NCBI RefSeq assembly: GCF_051106095.1
Contig: NC_135794.1
Coordinates: 25,732,747-25,796,746 of the forward strand
DNA: 64,000 nucleotides
Direction: 5' to 3'
DNA from: Pogona vitticeps
Taxonomy: Eukaryota > Chordata > Lepidosauria > Squamata > Agamidae
A program made the position numbers and the translations under genes. Below the pieces are notes generated by a model, which worked only from the letters and a program-made list of their open reading frames with translations, was not told the origin of the DNA and ran no database searches. Below, piece after piece: positions 49,075 through 64,000 of this stretch. Each line of letters opens with the position of its first letter. The stretch's first letter is position 1.

Positions 49075-50540
49075 AAAACGGTTGTCTCTTCTTTATTGAT
49101 CTTGCATCTACCCTTGAAGCCCATCATTATTCATGGTGCTCGGCTTGGATTCTCCTGGAGGATCAATAGGGCTTCTCTGGTCACGTCGCCTGCTCTTTTC
49201 CTGATCCAAACGGTCCCCCTGGCCCTGTTTCTCACATGAAGAACAGGCTCTGTTTGGTTTGAAAATGGGGATGTCGGGAAGCCGCAAACATCCTTCCCCT
49301 TTTAGGGGGCACCCAGTGCTGACATCATCATCCAAATCTCAGAGACAAGTAACGAGTCCCAGCACCTCTCTATGGAAAATACTGTTTACTGTCGTGAAGC
49401 CATTCATACACACATCAGCGCAACATGTTCCATTCAGAACTCAAAAGCATCTCCTCCATAGAGACTGCCCAACCCAAATGTACAGTGTGTTTAACTTGGT
49501 ATTGCACAAGGAACTCCTACCATTTACAACTTCCCTTAAATATAGTGCATTCTGTTTGCCATAAGCCCGTATTTGCCACAAGCATTGCAAAATCTAGGTG
49601 CCCTTTTCCCTGAACAGAACATGCAGGGAGCGACTTGGTCAAAGGCTGTGGAAGATCAGAGGTGCCCACCCACCAGTAATGAGAGACTGAACTTCCAGCA
49701 GGGCCTCTGCAGCTGGGAATCTTTGAGAACAAGATACAAAAACCCGCCCCATCCTGAACCATCAGTATTTAAACCTCTTTCTCAAAAGAAAAAAAAACAT
49801 TAAAAAGTTTTGTTTCCTTATCTAGGGAATCCCATAATCTAAATCCAGAATTCAAGATTTGAAATCTGGATTAAAGCAAATATCAAGATAACCTTTGTGC
49901 CCTCCTCTTCTAGTTTTCCTTTCCAAAGAAATAGAAAAACACAGACCTTGGGAATACCTAGTTGTTTCAACTACAACTCCCTGAACCTGGCAGCCAGCAG
50001 TGCCCATGTCTTGCTGCAACCAACCTACATTCTGTAAAATCCTATGTTACTTTTTTGTGGTCGACTCCAGTGGGTCCTAATAAATTGGGCGAGTAAATTC
50101 CTCATGTGCAGCATCTCTGTAGCTCAAATAAAGCCACTCTGCCTCTAGGGAAAAAAACAAAATTGCATGCAAACGCCACACAGAGAGTCTTAAATTCTTG
50201 CTTTACAGGACATTTTGAAAGAAGTCTGGCTTTAGAATTAATAAACTACTCCTAAGAAAAAAGTAGTTCCAAAGACAGAATTAAAAACAGCTGCTTCTAC
50301 CACACACGGATCTCCCCCCCCCTCCCCACAGTATGATAAAAAGATATGCTGTTGTCTAACTAGTCAGGTTCATACAGAGACAAAAATGTGATAAAAACAC
50401 TCAAGCGCCGGATCTTTTGACGATCACCTGGTTGCATTCATTCTTCCTCAGGGTCGTTCGGCCCCACCCCTGCCAGCAAGATCCCTTTCGTGGGCACAGG
50501 TGGGTTTACCTCCACGATCCCAGTTTTAATGCACGGAAGG
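49075..50540 (-). other. GNB5: GNB5 3' UTR (inferred extent)
   Basis: A+T-rich block from the TAG to just past the first minus-strand AATAAA. A fold-back-repeat half (ACTACAACTCCCTGAACC) lies near 49968. Confidence 0.7.
49092..49097 (-). terminator. GNB5: Probable GNB5 polyadenylation signal
   Basis: AATAAA on the minus strand, about 1.44 kb after the GNB5 stop, with T/G-containing DNA beyond it. No other AATAAA on this strand occurs between it and the stop. Confidence 0.7.
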
Positions 50541-62863
<12,323 letters not shown>

Positions 62864-62882
62864 CTTGGCTGGCGAGGCGACG

Positions 62883-64000
62883 CTGGAGGAGGAGAAAGCA
62901 AGGGCGGAGCCTCATTATGTTCGGCACAGAATCCCTCCACCCCACCCCCACCCCGCCCGTTGGCAACAGGGCCGGTCCTGCCCTTGGGGAGAAGGGAGAA
63001 GATGCCTTTGGGCAGCGTCCTGGGAAGGCCAGGCTGAAAAGGCAGCCAAAGGGGTGGCTATTTATTTCACTGCACATGTCCTGGTGGGTGGTGGGGAGCA
63101 GGGGCTTGAGAGATCGCCCCCCCCTTTGCATGACCTGATCTCTCGGCTGGCTCCCAAGTGGAGGAGGTGGGGATATGCTGCCCTATTTCAGGCTAGAAAT
63201 ATCTTGGGTTGGCCCCCCTCTTGAGAATTTATTTACTACTGCGGGAGCAGATGCAGACAGAACAGACGACCTTCAGCCATCCGGATTGATACAAGAATTG
63301 AAAAGCTGAATTGTTGGCATTTGTTGATCTTGAAGAAATTTGCCGGTGATGGCCCTGTTCATTGGTCAGACTTACCAGCTCATCGGATTTACCTTAACGA
63401 GGTAATCATGTGAGGTTTAGAGTGCAATTTTTTTGTTTGCCACGTCTGCTTCTGCTCACATAGAAAGAAAGCGAGAGCTACCAGGTAACAAGTACATGTT
63501 CTTTTTTATTTGGGATGACATACAAAATGGCACGTCATCATTTCAAAAGAGGCATCATCCTCTCCTGTGTGAGAGAAGGAACCTTTTTTTAAAAAAATTA
63601 ACTGGAGTGGAAAGGAACTGCTGCTCATTCGTCAAACTCTTTCAAAACATCGTATTATTTCTACTGTTTACAAATATTAGGGGAAGCAAAATGAAAATGG
63701 CTGTAGCAAACCCAGTCATCTTGAGAAGCTCTGTCTGTCTGATAGATTTTGGAGTGGGTGAAGATGATAGCCTTGGCTTTGGAGGATAGCTCCTGTTTTC
63801 CCCTCCCCCCCCCGATCTGTAGAAGGTCAGGATTTCTGGCTCCCACCCACTTCATGATAACACCCAAGAAAAGGACTCCCCGGGGCTGAAATTGTCCAGC
63901 CGAAATGGAGAGAGGCTGGGGTTTCAAGGAGCAGGTCTTAGGAGGGCCAGGCACTCCGTTTTCTTCCGTTGCTCGAAGGAAACTCACAGGCTCAACTTTC
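62883..64000. other. Upstream of GNB5 long-form exon, nothing recognised
   Basis: Probably intron 5' of the long-form coding exon, judging by the acceptor at 62883-62884. No CpG island, exon or repeat is recognised up to the window end. Confidence 0.45.

Overview
The window is nuclear DNA of a vertebrate, most likely a squamate reptile (lizard or snake). The genes are intron-split with GT-AG (once GC-AG) borders. The repeats are a squamate mixture: a BovB (RTE) LINE fragment, CR1 3' ends, an L1 tail, tRNA-derived SINE pieces resembling Sauria SINEs, long CA/TG microsatellites and very many poly-G/poly-C runs. Gene order is the conserved vertebrate block MAPK6 (+), BCL2L10 (-), GNB5 (-), which is human 15q21. 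GC-rich stretches and homopolymer density would fit a microchromosome, but that is inference.

Layout. 1-6520: the last five coding exons and 3' UTR of MAPK6 (ERK3); the first 40 codons lie to the left of the window. 6521-39500: about 33 kb without a recognisable gene, holding repeats, microsatellites and a few A+T-rich islands that could be conserved noncoding elements. 39500-47245: BCL2L10, two coding exons on the minus strand separated by a 6-kb intron, with exon 1 in a CpG-island-like block. 47246-49070: a short intergenic stretch. About 49075-62882: GNB5 on the minus strand, all 11 coding exons of the short form (353 codons) plus the 42-codon exon of the retinal/long form, giving exactly 395 codons. 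62883-64000: nothing recognised; the noncoding first exon of the long form probably lies beyond the window.

The three genes are not one pathway. MAPK6 encodes an atypical MAP kinase with an S-E-G activation loop. BCL2L10 encodes a BCL2-family apoptosis regulator. GNB5 encodes the divergent G-protein beta subunit that partners R7-type RGS proteins. MAPK6 and BCL2L10 converge tail to tail across the gene-poor interval; BCL2L10 and GNB5 run in tandem.

No new multi-gene system was found. The points most worth following up are a GC-AG intron in GNB5, a 3-codon terminal GNB5 exon, an acceptor AG touching the GNB5 short-form ATG, the canonical-looking BH3 of BCL2L10, homopolymer runs beside splice sites, a family of fold-back repeats with ACTACAACTCCC-like ends, and an open frame of unknown status beside the BCL2L10 CpG island.
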